A stretch of DNA of 64,000 nucleotides from Streptomyces sp. NBC_01260 (GCF_036226405.1 NZ_CP108464.1:3968001-4032000); one strand, 5' to 3'. Shown: positions 32,084 through 41,470, counted from the first letter of the stretch. Notes: generated from the sequence alone by a model not told the origin. A program made the numbers and translations.

Positions 32084-33049
32084 ATGGCCAAGAAGCGCCC
32101 TCAGACCAAGGCCGGGAAGCAGCAACTCAAGGACGGCGAGATCCCGGTGGTCGGGGCTCGCGAGCCCTGCCCGTGCGGTTCGGGCCGCCGTTACAAGGCC
32201 TGCCACGGCCGCGCCGCCGCCCAGGCCGTGACCGAGCTGGTCCAGCGCCCCTTCGAGGGACTGGCCGGCGAATGCGACTGGGTCGCGCTGCGCGAACTGG
32301 TCCCCGCGGCCACGGTCGAGCTGACGCTGAAGGGCGGGCTGCCCGAGGGCGTGCCGTCCGTGACGCTCGCGACCGTGCTCCCGATGGCCTGGCCCGCGCT
32401 GCGCCGCGACGACGGCTCGGTCCTGCTCGCCCTGCAGAACGACACCTCTTCCGGTGACCTCAGCCGGGACCTCGCCGACACCCTGCAGCGGGCGCTGGAG
32501 ACCGAGCCCGGCTCGCCCGTCGCCGCCCGGCGCGTTCCGGCCGACGGGCCCCGGTTGCAGGATGTCCTGGACCCGGATGCGCCGTTCGCGCCGGTCGTGC
32601 ACTCGGGCTTCGAGTTCTGGGTGCCGGACTCGGAGAACACCACAGCCGAGGTGTCCGCCTCCCTGGAGCGCGCGAACGACGCCGCGATCCCGACCGTCCT
32701 GCTCACCGGGGTGGACGCCGCCTACTGGTGCGAGACGCCGGACAAGAACCACCTCCGGTGGGTCATGCCGCACCCCGAGGAGCAGCTCCTCGACGCTCTC
32801 GCCCGGCTGCACGCCGCCGGAGTCTCGTCCCTCGGCGAGGGGACCCGGCTGGTCGGCTCCTTCCGCGCGCACGGCCTGATGGTCCCGGTCTGGGATCTGC
32901 CGAGCGCGATGGGGGCCGAGGAGTGCGAGAAGCCCGCCGCCGTGTTCGCGGAGCGGCTGGCCACGGCGCTCGCCTCGGACGCGCCCCTCACCCCCGAGGA
33001 GCGCCGGGCGCGCGGCGGGCTCACCAACCGCCAAGTGACACTCAGCTGA
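32084..33049 (+). CDS. SEC-C zinc-motif protein, DUF5926-like
   Basis: A 321-residue protein. An N-terminal basic tail is followed by a SEC-C motif (REPCPCGSGRRYKACHG: CxCx8CH), which binds zinc in SecA and related proteins. The rest is a conserved actinobacterial domain (DUF5926) with no catalytic signature that I can see (VLPMAWPALRRDDGSVLLALQNDTSSGDLSRDLA ... HGLMVPVWDLP). It may interact with the ribosome or the Sec machinery. GGGAGAAA precedes the ATG at 32084. It ends near a gene-poor region. Confidence 0.8.
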   Translation: MAKKRPQTKAGKQQLKDGEIPVVGAREPCPCGSGRRYKACHGRAAAQAVTELVQRPFEGLAGECDWVALRELVPAATVELTLKGGLPEGVPSVTLATVLPMAWPALRRDDGSVLLALQNDTSSGDLSRDLADTLQRALETEPGSPVAARRVPADGPRLQDVLDPDAPFAPVVHSGFEFWVPDSENTTAEVSASLERANDAAIPTVLLTGVDAAYWCETPDKNHLRWVMPHPEEQLLDALARLHAAGVSSLGEGTRLVGSFRAHGLMVPVWDLPSAMGAEECEKPAAVFAERLATALASDAPLTPEERRARGGLTNRQVTLS

Positions 33050-33884
33050 CAGTGACCACCGCCCGGACCGTACGGTGACTCGCGTCACAACTGACCGTAC
33101 TGACAGGTAAATCGCTGTCCGAATACATGAGATCGAATTTGCGAACGGCAGATCTCTTGTTACCGTTCTAGAAGCCCGGTCGCTGGTGCATCCCCCGTCG
33201 CCAGCGACCGGGCATCCTCATTTCCGGGTACGGCGCCCACGGCGCACGCACGGCGCGTGAACCGCGCACAGACCTGACACGGTCCCCGGACGAGCCCTTC
33301 AGTGACGCAAGCCCCGCCATCTGCTGCCCGGCCTCCGACGGCTCACGGCGCTCCCGTCAGCTCGGACAGCAGAGGCCACTGGCCTGCGTCAACCCGGCTC
33401 GGATGAAACCGGATTGGGTCCGGCCCCCACAGAACCCGGATCGGATCCGGTGCCCGCAGCGGCGCCGCACACCCCCGGATCCCGCGTCAGCCGCAGGGCC
33501 CGCCGGCGCCGGGCGGGAAGGCGCCGGCCGGAGCCGTCCGCCGGACCTTCGGACACCCGCAGGAATGCGGCTTCCGCCGGAATGCAGCCGAAGAAACACC
33601 GCGACAGCGCCCGGACAGCCCTCTGACAACGTCTGAAGTGATCCTCGAAAGAGAAACTCGAACATTCTTCGAACGCGTTTCGGAGGGGGCATCAGAAAGC
33701 CGACCGCCGAACAACTTTGTACCGGCGTGCTTTGCACAGCCGGTACAAGGCCATGGCGGCGGCCGACCGCCCGGAAGATCCAGCAGCACACCATTGCGGG
33801 TATCCCCGGCGGGCCCCAGCTGCCCGGTGTGCGGCAATTCCTGACGTCGCGCCGAAATCCCGGCGCGCTGCCGCCGCCCGCCCG
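33050..33884. other. 835-base region without a convincing gene
   Basis: Short open frames on both strands lack ribosome sites and family features. The GC skew and composition after about 33640 (AT-richer, CTCGAAAGAGAAACTCG) differ from coding DNA. The only clear structure is a 13-bp hairpin at 33174-33213. Confidence 0.5.
33174..33213. terminator. 13-bp hairpin downstream of the SEC-C gene
   Basis: Arms 33174-33186 and 33201-33213 are perfectly complementary around 14 bases. It lies 125 bases after the SEC-C stop, preceded by AT-rich DNA and followed by CATCCTCATTT. It may be a terminator or the 3' end of a small RNA. Confidence 0.5.
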
Positions 33885-34595
33885 TCAGTAGGCGAGCCGG
33901 CTACCGCCGTCCGGGGCGCTGTTGCTCGCTTCGACCAGCGCGTCCAGAACCGTCCCCACGTCCGGCAGCCAAGGCGAGGCGGCCGCCGCGACGGGCGCTC
34001 CGCCCGTCAGCCGCAGCCGGGAGACCCGGTCCGGCGCCCGCTCCCAGCGCACTTGCCCCGCACCGGTCTCGGACGGCGGAAGGACGAGATAGCCCCCCTC
34101 ACCGTGGAACCGCAGCGAACTGGGCACCCAGTCCTGCGCGTGCAGCAGTTCACCGAGCCGTTCGAGGGTGTACGGGGCGACCAGCAGCGACCACCGGGTC
34201 GGCGTCGCCACCACGGGGCCCAGCCGCACCCCCATCCGGTCGAGTCCGGCCAGCGCCCCGGCACCGGCCGCGGCCGGCAGGCTCAGTGCGCACGGAGCCG
34301 ACCCGCCGGTGGCCAGCACGACCGGCGCGGTGGGCCGGTTCGTCCACCACCAGCGCACCATCCGCGGGTCGGTGGTCGCCGCGAGCAGTCCGGGATCGAA
34401 GGGGTGCGCGCCGGGCACGGCGCACTCGGGATCGGGGCAGGCGCAGCCGCGCTCACCGCGGCCGTCGGCCGTCTGTAGCCCCACTCCCGGGAGTACCGGC
34501 CACCGCCACTCGGTGGCACAGGCCAGGGCCGCGTCGAGCTGGGCGGGCCTGTCCCGGAACCGGAGCCTGCGTCGCCTTCCGAGGATCTCGCGCAT
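33885..34595 (-). CDS. Degenerate Prim-Pol (bifunctional DNA primase/polymerase N-terminal) protein
   Basis: A 236-residue protein with the Prim-Pol domain layout (ALACATEWRWPVLPGVGL ... CACPDPECAVPGAHPFDPGLLAATTDPRMVRWWWTNRPTAPVVLATG) including the zinc-like Cys cluster. Where active family members have a DxD pair it reads ALSLPAAAG, so catalysis is unlikely. It is a stand-alone gene conserved in streptomycetes as far as I recall, perhaps a nucleic-acid-binding regulator. AAGGAA precedes the ATG. Confidence 0.75.
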   Translation of the reverse strand: MREILGRRRRLRFRDRPAQLDAALACATEWRWPVLPGVGLQTADGRGERGCACPDPECAVPGAHPFDPGLLAATTDPRMVRWWWTNRPTAPVVLATGGSAPCALSLPAAAGAGALAGLDRMGVRLGPVVATPTRWSLLVAPYTLERLGELLHAQDWVPSSLRFHGEGGYLVLPPSETGAGQVRWERAPDRVSRLRLTGGAPVAAAASPWLPDVGTVLDALVEASNSAPDGGSRLAY

Positions 34596-35077
34596 GAGCG
34601 CTCGTTCCTTTCCGTTGAACGCCGAGGGTCCACATCACACCACGCGTGCGTCACATCGCGTGTGCGGAAATTCACTGTGTGTACATGCTCGTCGAGCCTG
34701 CGGTACGGGTTGGTCGTCGCTACCGAGCGTGAGCTGTGCTGAGCCGAATCGAGCCGGTTCCAGTCGAAATCGTGGCGGGGCGCAGGGCGCGTATCGCGCC
34801 TGCCGTCCGTACGTACAACCTCGCCACTCAGGGGTGGGGCGTGGCCGTCACAGATGAGGACGTCCGGGCCCGCTGCCAGGTTCCGGGAGTGGTCGGAACC
34901 ACCCCTGGCCATCTATCGACTACGTACCCAGCATGCCCGGAATGACGCTCCCCTCGGGACTTCACCCCGAGGGCACCTCCTGCCCGAGCAGACCCAGTCG
35001 ACCGCAAATAGCTTCCGCAGGGTGCATTTTTTGGCCAAGTTAGTTATCACTTGGACACCACAAATCCCGTGGGGACA
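34596..35077. other. 480-base divergent intergenic region
   Basis: It lies between the divergent degenerate Prim-Pol gene and the phosphatase gene. The right end (35015-35065) is AT-rich (CATTTTTTGG, AAGTTAGTTATCACTTGG), as expected for a promoter. Short open frames on the plus strand have no ribosome sites. I see no RNA gene. Confidence 0.5.
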
Positions 35078-36565
35078 ATGCTGGACATCGCCTCACTTGT
35101 GCGTGTACATGTGGATGCACTGATAGCGGCGCAGAATGACATGGGGGTTTGCGATGCTATTCGACGAAAAACACCAGTCGGAAAGCCGGCAACCATGAGC
35201 GCCCCGCACCTGCCGAAAGTGGCTGGAATCGATCCCACAGTTCCGGTTTCGACGCACACTGACGGGCCTCTCTCCGAGGTGCCCGCCGCTCCCGGTGCCT
35301 TCGTCCAGGACCGTCTGGCGGGCTGGGTCTCCGACCTCACCACGCTGCACGAACTCACCGAGCGGCTGGCCAGAACCAGCACCCTGGACGACGCACTTCA
35401 CGAACTGCTCGACGCCGGAGCCGCTCTGGTGGGAGCCCGCCGCGGGCTGATCGCGTTCGAACCGTCCGACCGCCGCGGCCCCGTCAGCACCATCGGCCTC
35501 GGACTGGCCCACGCGGAGCTCGGCCAGATCGAGACGGTGCCGCGCAGCGCCACGTCCTACGGACGGATCCTGGAAGGTCTGCCCAACGCCGAAGGCCCGC
35601 TGACCACCCCCGACCTGCCCGGCGACACCGGCCTGGACCCCCGCAGGCGTGAGGTCGCCGCCCGGCTCGGCTACGCCGCCAGCTACGCACTGCCGATCAC
35701 CACCGACCGGACCGGCCGGCTCGCCGCCGCCGTCTGGCTCTACGACGAACCCGCCGAGCCGCTGGAGCGCCAGCGCCACCTGGTCGGCCTGTACACCGGG
35801 TACGCCGCCGAACACCTGGCCCGGCTGCTGGAGCTGGAGCGGGCCAGGACCGATGTCGCCACCGTCACCGAGGAGCTCCTGCCCAGCCGGATGCCCCGGA
35901 TTCCCGGCGTGGAACTGGCCATACGCCATCACGCCGCGCCCCAGGGCGGCAACGACTGGTACGACGCGCTGGCCCTCCCGGAGGGTGCGCTCGGCCTCGC
36001 CGTCGGCTCGGTGAGCGGCTCCGGGCCGAGCGCCCTGGCCGCGATGGGACGGCTGCGCGCCGGCCTGCGGGCGTACGCGGTGATGGAGGGCGAGGACCCG
36101 GTCGCCGTACTCTCCGATCTTGAGCTCCTGCTGCGGCTGACCGAACCCGCCCGTTCCGCGACCGCGCTCTTCGCCTACTGCGAGCCCGCCCGCCGCAAGA
36201 TCCTGCTGGCCGGGGCCGGGCACACCCCGCCGCTGATCGTCGGCGACCGGCGCACCGAGTACGTGGAGACCACCCTGTCCGCGCCGCTGGGCATGCTCGC
36301 CTGCTGGGAGGCGCCGAGCGTGGAGATCGCCCCGGCGCCCGGCGAGACCGTACTGCTGTACACCGACGGCCTGCTGCGCCGGGCCGGGGACTCGATGGAC
36401 CGGGCGTTCGCCCGGCTCCACTCGGCGGCGGCGAGCGTCCCCAGGGCGCTGCGCCATGACGCCGCGTCGGTCGCCGACCATGTGCTGCGCACCATGCTGC
36501 CCGACGGGCCCGAGCAGGGCGACGACACCGAGGACGTGGTGGTGCTGGCCGCACGGTTCGACTGA
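35078..36565 (+). CDS. GAF - SpoIIE/PP2C-type phosphatase
   Basis: A 495-residue protein. A GAF domain (about 80-235) is followed by a short helical linker (TVTEELLPSRMPRIPGVELAIRHH) and a SpoIIE-like PP2C phosphatase (about 250-495) with GGNDWYDALAL, AGHTPPLIVG, LLYTDGLLRR and GDDTEDVVVLAARF. The second metal motif, normally GDVxGHG, reads GSVSGSG, so one metal-binding Asp is Ser; activity may be lowered. Such enzymes dephosphorylate anti-anti-sigma proteins in partner switching. I chose ATG 35078, with GGGGAC 4-5 bases upstream, over an in-frame TTG at 35051. Confidence 0.85.
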   Translation: MLDIASLVRVHVDALIAAQNDMGVCDAIRRKTPVGKPATMSAPHLPKVAGIDPTVPVSTHTDGPLSEVPAAPGAFVQDRLAGWVSDLTTLHELTERLARTSTLDDALHELLDAGAALVGARRGLIAFEPSDRRGPVSTIGLGLAHAELGQIETVPRSATSYGRILEGLPNAEGPLTTPDLPGDTGLDPRRREVAARLGYAASYALPITTDRTGRLAAAVWLYDEPAEPLERQRHLVGLYTGYAAEHLARLLELERARTDVATVTEELLPSRMPRIPGVELAIRHHAAPQGGNDWYDALALPEGALGLAVGSVSGSGPSALAAMGRLRAGLRAYAVMEGEDPVAVLSDLELLLRLTEPARSATALFAYCEPARRKILLAGAGHTPPLIVGDRRTEYVETTLSAPLGMLACWEAPSVEIAPAPGETVLLYTDGLLRRAGDSMDRAFARLHSAAASVPRALRHDAASVADHVLRTMLPDGPEQGDDTEDVVVLAARFD

Positions 36566-36696
36566 GCCGCCGCGGTGCCGCCGGTCCGTTCACGGTGGTC
36601 CGAGCAATCCTGGTAAGAGGTCTTCCGGCCCTGGGCCCCCTTTCGTACGCCCGTACGATGGAGGGGGCCCAGTGTCGTATCAAGGAGAGACAAGTC

Positions 36697-38160
36697 GTGT
36701 CTGAGGAGCTCACCCCGGAGAACCCGGAGACCGAAGAGGCAGAGCCGGTCAAGCAGCGGAAGAACGGCCTGTACCCGGGCGTCTCCGACGAGCTCGCCGC
36801 GAGCATGAAGTCCGGTTGGGCCGACACCGAGCTGCACGGACTGGAGCCGATCGCTCAGGCCGGGCACACCGCCGACCGCCGCGCCGCGCTCTCCGCGCGT
36901 TTCCCCGGCGAGCGGCTGGTCGTTCCCGCGGGCCGGCTGAAGACCCGTTCCAACGACACCGAGTACGCCTTCCGCGCCTCCACCGAGTACGCGTACCTCA
37001 CCGGCGACCAGACCCAGGACGGCGTCCTCGTCCTGGAGCCGAAGGACGGCGGCCACGAGGCGACCGTCTACCTGCTGCCGCGCTCGGACCGTGAGAACGG
37101 CGAGTTCTGGCTCGACGGCCAGGGCGAGCTGTGGGTCGGCCGCCGCCACTCCCTCACCGAGGCCGAGCAGCTGCTCGGTATCCCGGCGAAGGACGTACGG
37201 GAGCTTCCCGCCGCGCTGACCGAGGCCACCGGCCCGGTCCGTAACGTCCGCGGCCACGACGCCGCCATCGAGGCCGCGCTGACCGACAAGGTCACCGCGG
37301 AGCGCGACGAGGAGCTGCGGGTCTTCCTCTCCGAGGCACGCGTGGTCAAGGACGCCTTCGAGATCGCCGAGCTGGCGAAGGCCTGCGACATCACCGCGCG
37401 CGGTTTCGAGGACGTGGTGAAGGTCCTCGACAAGGCCGAGGCGACGAGCGAGCGGTACATCGAGGGAACGTTCTTCCTGCGCGCCCGCATCGAGGGCAAC
37501 GACATCGGCTACGGCTCGATCTGCGCCGCGGGCCCGCACGCCACCACCCTGCACTGGGTGCGCAACGACGGCGCGGTGCGCTCCGGCGAGCTGCTGCTGC
37601 TCGACGCCGGCGTGGAGACCAACGACCTCTACACCGCCGATGTGACCCGCACCCTTCCCATCAACGGCACGTTCACGCCGCTGCAGCGGAAGATCTACGA
37701 CGCGGTGTACGAGGCCCAGGAGGCCGGTATCGCGGCGGTGAAGCCCGGCGCCGGCTTCCGCGACTTCCACGACGCCGCGCAGCGCGTCCTCACCGAGAAG
37801 CTCGTCGAGTGGGGTCTGCTCGGCGACCGGTCCGTGGACGAGGTCCTGGAGCTGGGCCTGCAGCGCCGCTGGACCCTGCACGGCACCGGCCACATGCTCG
37901 GCATGGACGTCCACGACTGCGCCGCCGCGCGGACGGAGTCGTACGTCAACGGAACGCTGGAGCCCGGGGTGTGCCTCACCGTCGAGCCCGGTCTCTACTT
38001 CCAGGCCGACGACCTGACCGTCCCCGAGGAGTACCGCGGCATCGGTGTCCGGATCGAGGACGACATCCTCGTCACCGAGGACGGCAACCGGAACCTCTCG
38101 GACAAGCTGCCGCGTCAGGCCGACGAGGTCGAGGCATGGATGGCCCGGCTCAAGGGCTGA
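36697..38160 (+). CDS. pepP: Xaa-Pro aminopeptidase (aminopeptidase P, M24B)
   Basis: A 487-residue cytoplasmic metallopeptidase that removes N-terminal residues before proline. The N-terminal creatinase-like domain (about 60-210) includes YAYLTGDQTQDGVLVLEPKDGG. In the C-terminal pita-bread domain the metal ligands are Asp and Asp in LLLDAGVETNDLYTADVTRT, His in HGTGHMLGMDVHD, Glu in TVEPGLYF and Glu in VRIEDDILVTEDG. GTG 36697 follows AAGGAGAG. It is followed by a bidirectional hairpin shared with the convergent HATPase gene. Confidence 0.93.
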   Translation: MSEELTPENPETEEAEPVKQRKNGLYPGVSDELAASMKSGWADTELHGLEPIAQAGHTADRRAALSARFPGERLVVPAGRLKTRSNDTEYAFRASTEYAYLTGDQTQDGVLVLEPKDGGHEATVYLLPRSDRENGEFWLDGQGELWVGRRHSLTEAEQLLGIPAKDVRELPAALTEATGPVRNVRGHDAAIEAALTDKVTAERDEELRVFLSEARVVKDAFEIAELAKACDITARGFEDVVKVLDKAEATSERYIEGTFFLRARIEGNDIGYGSICAAGPHATTLHWVRNDGAVRSGELLLLDAGVETNDLYTADVTRTLPINGTFTPLQRKIYDAVYEAQEAGIAAVKPGAGFRDFHDAAQRVLTEKLVEWGLLGDRSVDEVLELGLQRRWTLHGTGHMLGMDVHDCAAARTESYVNGTLEPGVCLTVEPGLYFQADDLTVPEEYRGIGVRIEDDILVTEDGNRNLSDKLPRQADEVEAWMARLKG

Positions 38161-38197
38161 CCTGCCACCGGCCGGTTACGGGCCGCCGACGCGCGCC

Positions 38198-38239
38198 GGA
38201 GGGCGCCCTGCTCAGGACACCATGAGCAGGGCGTCCTCC
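38198..38239. terminator. 17-bp hairpin between convergent pepP and HATPase genes
   Basis: Arms 38198-38214 and 38223-38239, one G-T pair, 8-base loop. It overlaps the last codons of the minus-strand HATPase gene and can terminate both genes. Confidence 0.7.
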
Positions 38240-38787
38240 CGCCATTTCAGGATCTTGTCGAAGCTCACCACCGCGCCGCCGCGCCCCGGCCGGTTGCCGA
38301 AGTGGACATGGTCGGCGAGCTGCTCGATCAGGCAGAGGCCACGCCCGCTCTCGGCGGCCAGCGGCGGATGCGCTGCCTGCTGTGACTGGAACTGCCGCAG
38401 TTCGTACTGCTGCGGTTCCTGTCGGTACGGATCGTGCTGTTGCTGTGCGGCGTCGCGATGCGTGCGCCGGGCGGGGAAGCCGGGACCGGAATCAGAGACT
38501 TCGATGCGGCATTTCTCGCCGTCCAGATATGCGGTCACCCGGTACTGCCCGCAGGCCGTACTGGACGGCTCCTCCCATGCGTCCCAGATCTTCCCGGCAT
38601 CGTCCGGGCCGCCATGGGCCCCGCCGTGCTCGACGGCGTTCGCACAGGCCTCGCTGAGCGCGACCGACAGGTCGAAGGAGATGTCCGGGTCCACGCCCGC
38701 GGATTCCATGGTGCCGAGCAGGAAACGACGGGCGAGCGGAACGCTCGCAGCTTCGCGCCGCAGATGGAGTGACCACCACATGCTCAT
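38212..38787 (-). CDS. RsbW-like HATPase (anti-sigma/switch kinase family)
   Basis: A 191-residue protein: MSMWWSLHLRREAASVPLARRFLLGTM, N box VALSEACANAVEHG, G1 EVSDSGPGFP, a Gln/His-rich insertion of about 35 residues (AAQQQHDPYRQEPQQYELRQFQSQQ), and G2 ESGRGLCLIEQLADHV. ATG 38785-38787 lies 8 bases after AGGAGG. It may form a partner-switch set with the SpoIIE-type phosphatase two genes away, though anti-anti-sigma and sigma partners are not in the window. Confidence 0.85.
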   Translation of the reverse strand: MSMWWSLHLRREAASVPLARRFLLGTMESAGVDPDISFDLSVALSEACANAVEHGGAHGGPDDAGKIWDAWEEPSSTACGQYRVTAYLDGEKCRIEVSDSGPGFPARRTHRDAAQQQHDPYRQEPQQYELRQFQSQQAAHPPLAAESGRGLCLIEQLADHVHFGNRPGRGGAVVSFDKILKWREDALLMVS

Positions 38788-39044
38788 GCTCCAGCCTCCT
38801 GGCTGCGGCTCGACATACCGATACGTATTGCCGCCCGATGCCGTTCGTAAGCACAGACGGGATGTGAGACCGCTCATTCGGCGGATACCCGGGCTTGCCA
38901 CACCTGTGCATGCCCGCCCACAAGGCGTCTCCTACCCCGTCCGCAACCATCCCCAACAGCCCGGTGCGCAGCCAATCGGGCGGAAGGTGACCTTCCGGAC
39001 CTGCCGTACGGCGGCCGGGGTCGCAGTGCGATGATGACCCGGCC

Positions 39045-39866
39045 ATGTCTAGGTCTGTGGGACGCGCCGGAGCCGGTCTGCGGCTGTTGAGGGCCGCGGT
39101 GTTCGCCGCGGTCTGCGTCGTGTTGTCCGCGGCCGGACACGCACTGGCCTCCTGCGTGGCGGTGCCCGGGTGGACCCTGCTCGCCGGATTCCTCGGGATT
39201 CTCGCGGTGGCGGTACCACTGGCCGGCCGCGAACGCTCGCTGCCGTCGATCGCGGCGGCCCTGGCCGGCGGACAGATCGCACTGCACACGCTCTTCGGTG
39301 TCGGTACGCACACCGCGACGCAACAGCCCGCGGCCGGTGAGGACTCGCTGATCCGGTTCGCGGCCGGCCTCGTCTGCGGGGCGGGCCCCGCGCAGTTGAG
39401 CGCCACCGACGCCCATCGCATCGTCACCACCGCGGGCATCGACCCGGCATCGGTGACCGAGCAGGCCCATCAGCACCTGGCCACCGCCTCCTCCGGCGGC
39501 ATGGCCGGCACCGGCGGAGCGGCCGGCCTCGCCGGAATGTTCCCCAGCCTGCCCATGCTGCTCGGCCACCTGCTGGCAGCGCTGGCCACCGGCTGGCTGC
39601 TGCGGCGCGGTGAGATCGCCCTGTTCCGGCTCGCCCGGCTGTCGGCGCACGGCGCCCAGCAGGTCGCGGCCGCAGCCCGGCTGCGGGCGCTGCGCGCGGC
39701 GCTCGTCCTCGTGTCCGCCCTGCGCGCCGGCCTTCCGGGCGGACCGGCGACCGGGCCGTGCACCCTCCGTACGGCCGTGGACGCACCGCCCCCGGTCACC
39801 GGGGATCCCTTGCAGCACATGGTGATCAGACGCGGGCCGCCGCCCGTATGCGCTCTCGCAGCCTGA
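39045..39866 (+). CDS. Membrane protein upstream of the copper block
   Basis: A 273-residue protein with about four hydrophobic segments (LLRAAVFAAVCVVLSAAGHAL; LLAGFLGILAVAVPLAG; LPSIAAALAGGQIALHTLFGV; LPMLLGHLLAALATGWLLRRG), and a soluble extracytoplasmic part in between. I recall similar proteins annotated as copper-cluster-associated membrane proteins beside YcnI genes, but no metal motif is decisive here. The His residues (HTLFGVGTHTATQQ, HQHLATASSGGMAG) could bind metal. Confidence 0.65.
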   Translation: MSRSVGRAGAGLRLLRAAVFAAVCVVLSAAGHALASCVAVPGWTLLAGFLGILAVAVPLAGRERSLPSIAAALAGGQIALHTLFGVGTHTATQQPAAGEDSLIRFAAGLVCGAGPAQLSATDAHRIVTTAGIDPASVTEQAHQHLATASSGGMAGTGGAAGLAGMFPSLPMLLGHLLAALATGWLLRRGEIALFRLARLSAHGAQQVAAAARLRALRAALVLVSALRAGLPGGPATGPCTLRTAVDAPPPVTGDPLQHMVIRRGPPPVCALAA

Positions 39867-40031
39867 CGCGACGCCCTCCACGCGATGCACGCGCGCCCCT
39901 CGCAGGCACCTCTCCGGTGCCGGTGCGGGTCGGCGCGCACCCGCCGCTCGTGAGGAAGAGGTGTCGCGATGCCGTCGCGCACCCGCGCGGCGGAGCACCT
40001 TTCCTTCGTGCTTTGTGGAGTGATCCCTGAC

Positions 40032-40766
40032 ATGAACGTTTCCCGCATCGCCCTCGCCGGCGGCGTCGCCGCGTCCACCGTGCTCATCCTCGCCGGTACG
40101 GCCTCCGCCCACGTCAGCGTCCAGCCGCAGGGCGAGGCCGCCAAGGGCGGTTACGCCGTCATCAACTTCAAGGTCCCCAACGAGCGCGACGACGCCGCGA
40201 CGACCAAGCTCGAGGTCAACTTCCCGACCGACCACCCGCTGGCCTCCGTCCAGCCGCAGGCGATCCCCGGCTGGAAGATCGACGTCACCACCAGCAAGCT
40301 GGCCAAGCCGCTCGACATGCACGGCAAGAAGATCAACGAGGCCGTCTCCAAGGTCACCTGGACCGCGGACGGCGCCAAGATCGAGCCCGGCCGCTTCCAG
40401 CAGTTCCCGCTCTCCGTCGGCCAGCTCCCCGAGAACGCCGACCAACTGGTGTTCAAGGCCATCCAGACGTACGACGACAAGGAAGTCGTCCGCTGGATCG
40501 AGGAGCAGAAGGACGGGGCCGAAGAGCCCGAGAGCCCCGCTCCGGTCCTCAAGCTGACGGCTGCCACCGATGCCGCGCACGGCGCCGCGGCCGCCGGCTC
40601 CACTGGCAAGAACGCTGCCGCGGACCAGTCGAAGGACAAGGAGACGACCGCTTCGGCGTCCTCCTCCAGCGACACCACGGCCCGCGTCCTCGGCGTCGTC
40701 GGCATCGTCATCGGCGTCGCAGGTGTCGCGTTCGGCGTGCTGGCCGGCCGTCGGCGCACCGCCTGA
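40032..40766 (+). CDS. YcnI-family (DUF1775) copper-binding membrane-anchored protein
   Basis: A 244-residue protein. The signal peptide ends in GTASAHVSVQPQGEA, which puts the conserved copper-ligand His at the mature N-terminus (A-H). The DUF1775 domain follows (about 28-165, GGYAVINFKVPNERDDAATTKLEVNFP), with the conserved Trp in KVTWTADG. Then comes a low-complexity Ala/Ser linker and a C-terminal membrane helix with basic anchor (VLGVVGIVIGVAGVAFGVLAGRRR). ATG 40032 was chosen because the signal peptide starts there. Confidence 0.88.
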   Translation: MNVSRIALAGGVAASTVLILAGTASAHVSVQPQGEAAKGGYAVINFKVPNERDDAATTKLEVNFPTDHPLASVQPQAIPGWKIDVTTSKLAKPLDMHGKKINEAVSKVTWTADGAKIEPGRFQQFPLSVGQLPENADQLVFKAIQTYDDKEVVRWIEEQKDGAEEPESPAPVLKLTAATDAAHGAAAAGSTGKNAAADQSKDKETTASASSSSDTTARVLGVVGIVIGVAGVAFGVLAGRRRTA

Positions 40767-40816
40767 CCGTCCAGAAGCCCCACCCGTTACACCGACCCAT
40801 CAGGAATCAGTGCTCC

Positions 40817-41470
40817 ATGGTTAAGAAGTCTGTGCTGGCCGCGGCGCTCGTCGCCGCGGCCGCACTCACCCTGTCCGCCTGCGGCGGCAGTGACAACGAC
40901 AGCAAGAAGCCGATCGCCGACGTCTCGACGGAGGCGAGGACCAAGGCCGCGACGGTGCTCGACGATCCGTTCACCAAGCCGAATCTCGTCCTGACCGACA
41001 CCCACGGCAAGAAGTACGACCTGCGCGAGAAGACCAAGGGCAAGCCGACGCTCATCTACTTCGGCTACACCACGTGCCCCGACGTCTGCCCGCTCATCAT
41101 GAGCAACATCGCGATCGCCAAGAAGTCCCTCCCCGAGGCGGACCGGGACAAGCTCCAGGTCGTCTTCGTGACCACCAACCCGGAGCAGGACACCCCGTCC
41201 TCGCTGGGCAGCTGGCTCAAGTCCCAGGACTCGTCCTTCATCGGTCTCACCGGCGACTTCCCGACCATCCAGGCGGGCGCCCGGCAGATCGGCATCGGTA
41301 TCGACGCGCCGAAGAAGGAGAAGGACGGCACGGTCATCTCGATGCACGGCTCGCAGGTCATCGCGTTCTCCCCGAAGACCGACAAGGGGTACGTGCTGTA
41401 CGGCGAGGACACCACGCCCGACGACTACACCAAGGACCTCCCCAAGATCATCAAGGGGGAGAAGCCGTGA
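40817..41470 (+). CDS. sco: Sco-type copper chaperone lipoprotein
   Basis: A 217-residue SCO1/SenC protein. The lipobox LTLSACGG implies lipid anchoring to the outer face of the membrane. The copper site is GYTTCPDVCPL (CxxxC) with a distant His in ISMHGSQV. It resembles S. lividans Sco, which supplies copper to cytochrome oxidase and extracellular copper enzymes. It is coupled by GTGA overlap to the next gene. Confidence 0.92.
   Translation: MVKKSVLAAALVAAAALTLSACGGSDNDSKKPIADVSTEARTKAATVLDDPFTKPNLVLTDTHGKKYDLREKTKGKPTLIYFGYTTCPDVCPLIMSNIAIAKKSLPEADRDKLQVVFVTTNPEQDTPSSLGSWLKSQDSSFIGLTGDFPTIQAGARQIGIGIDAPKKEKDGTVISMHGSQVIAFSPKTDKGYVLYGEDTTPDDYTKDLPKIIKGEKP

Noticed and set aside
33638..33844. 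Small ORF in the gene-free region after the SEC-C gene
   Set aside because: Atypical composition, no ribosome site, ends in random-looking Pro/Ser-rich sequence.
34736..34945. Small plus-strand ORF in the divergent intergenic region
   Set aside because: No ribosome site, no recognisable family, and it lies in likely promoter DNA.
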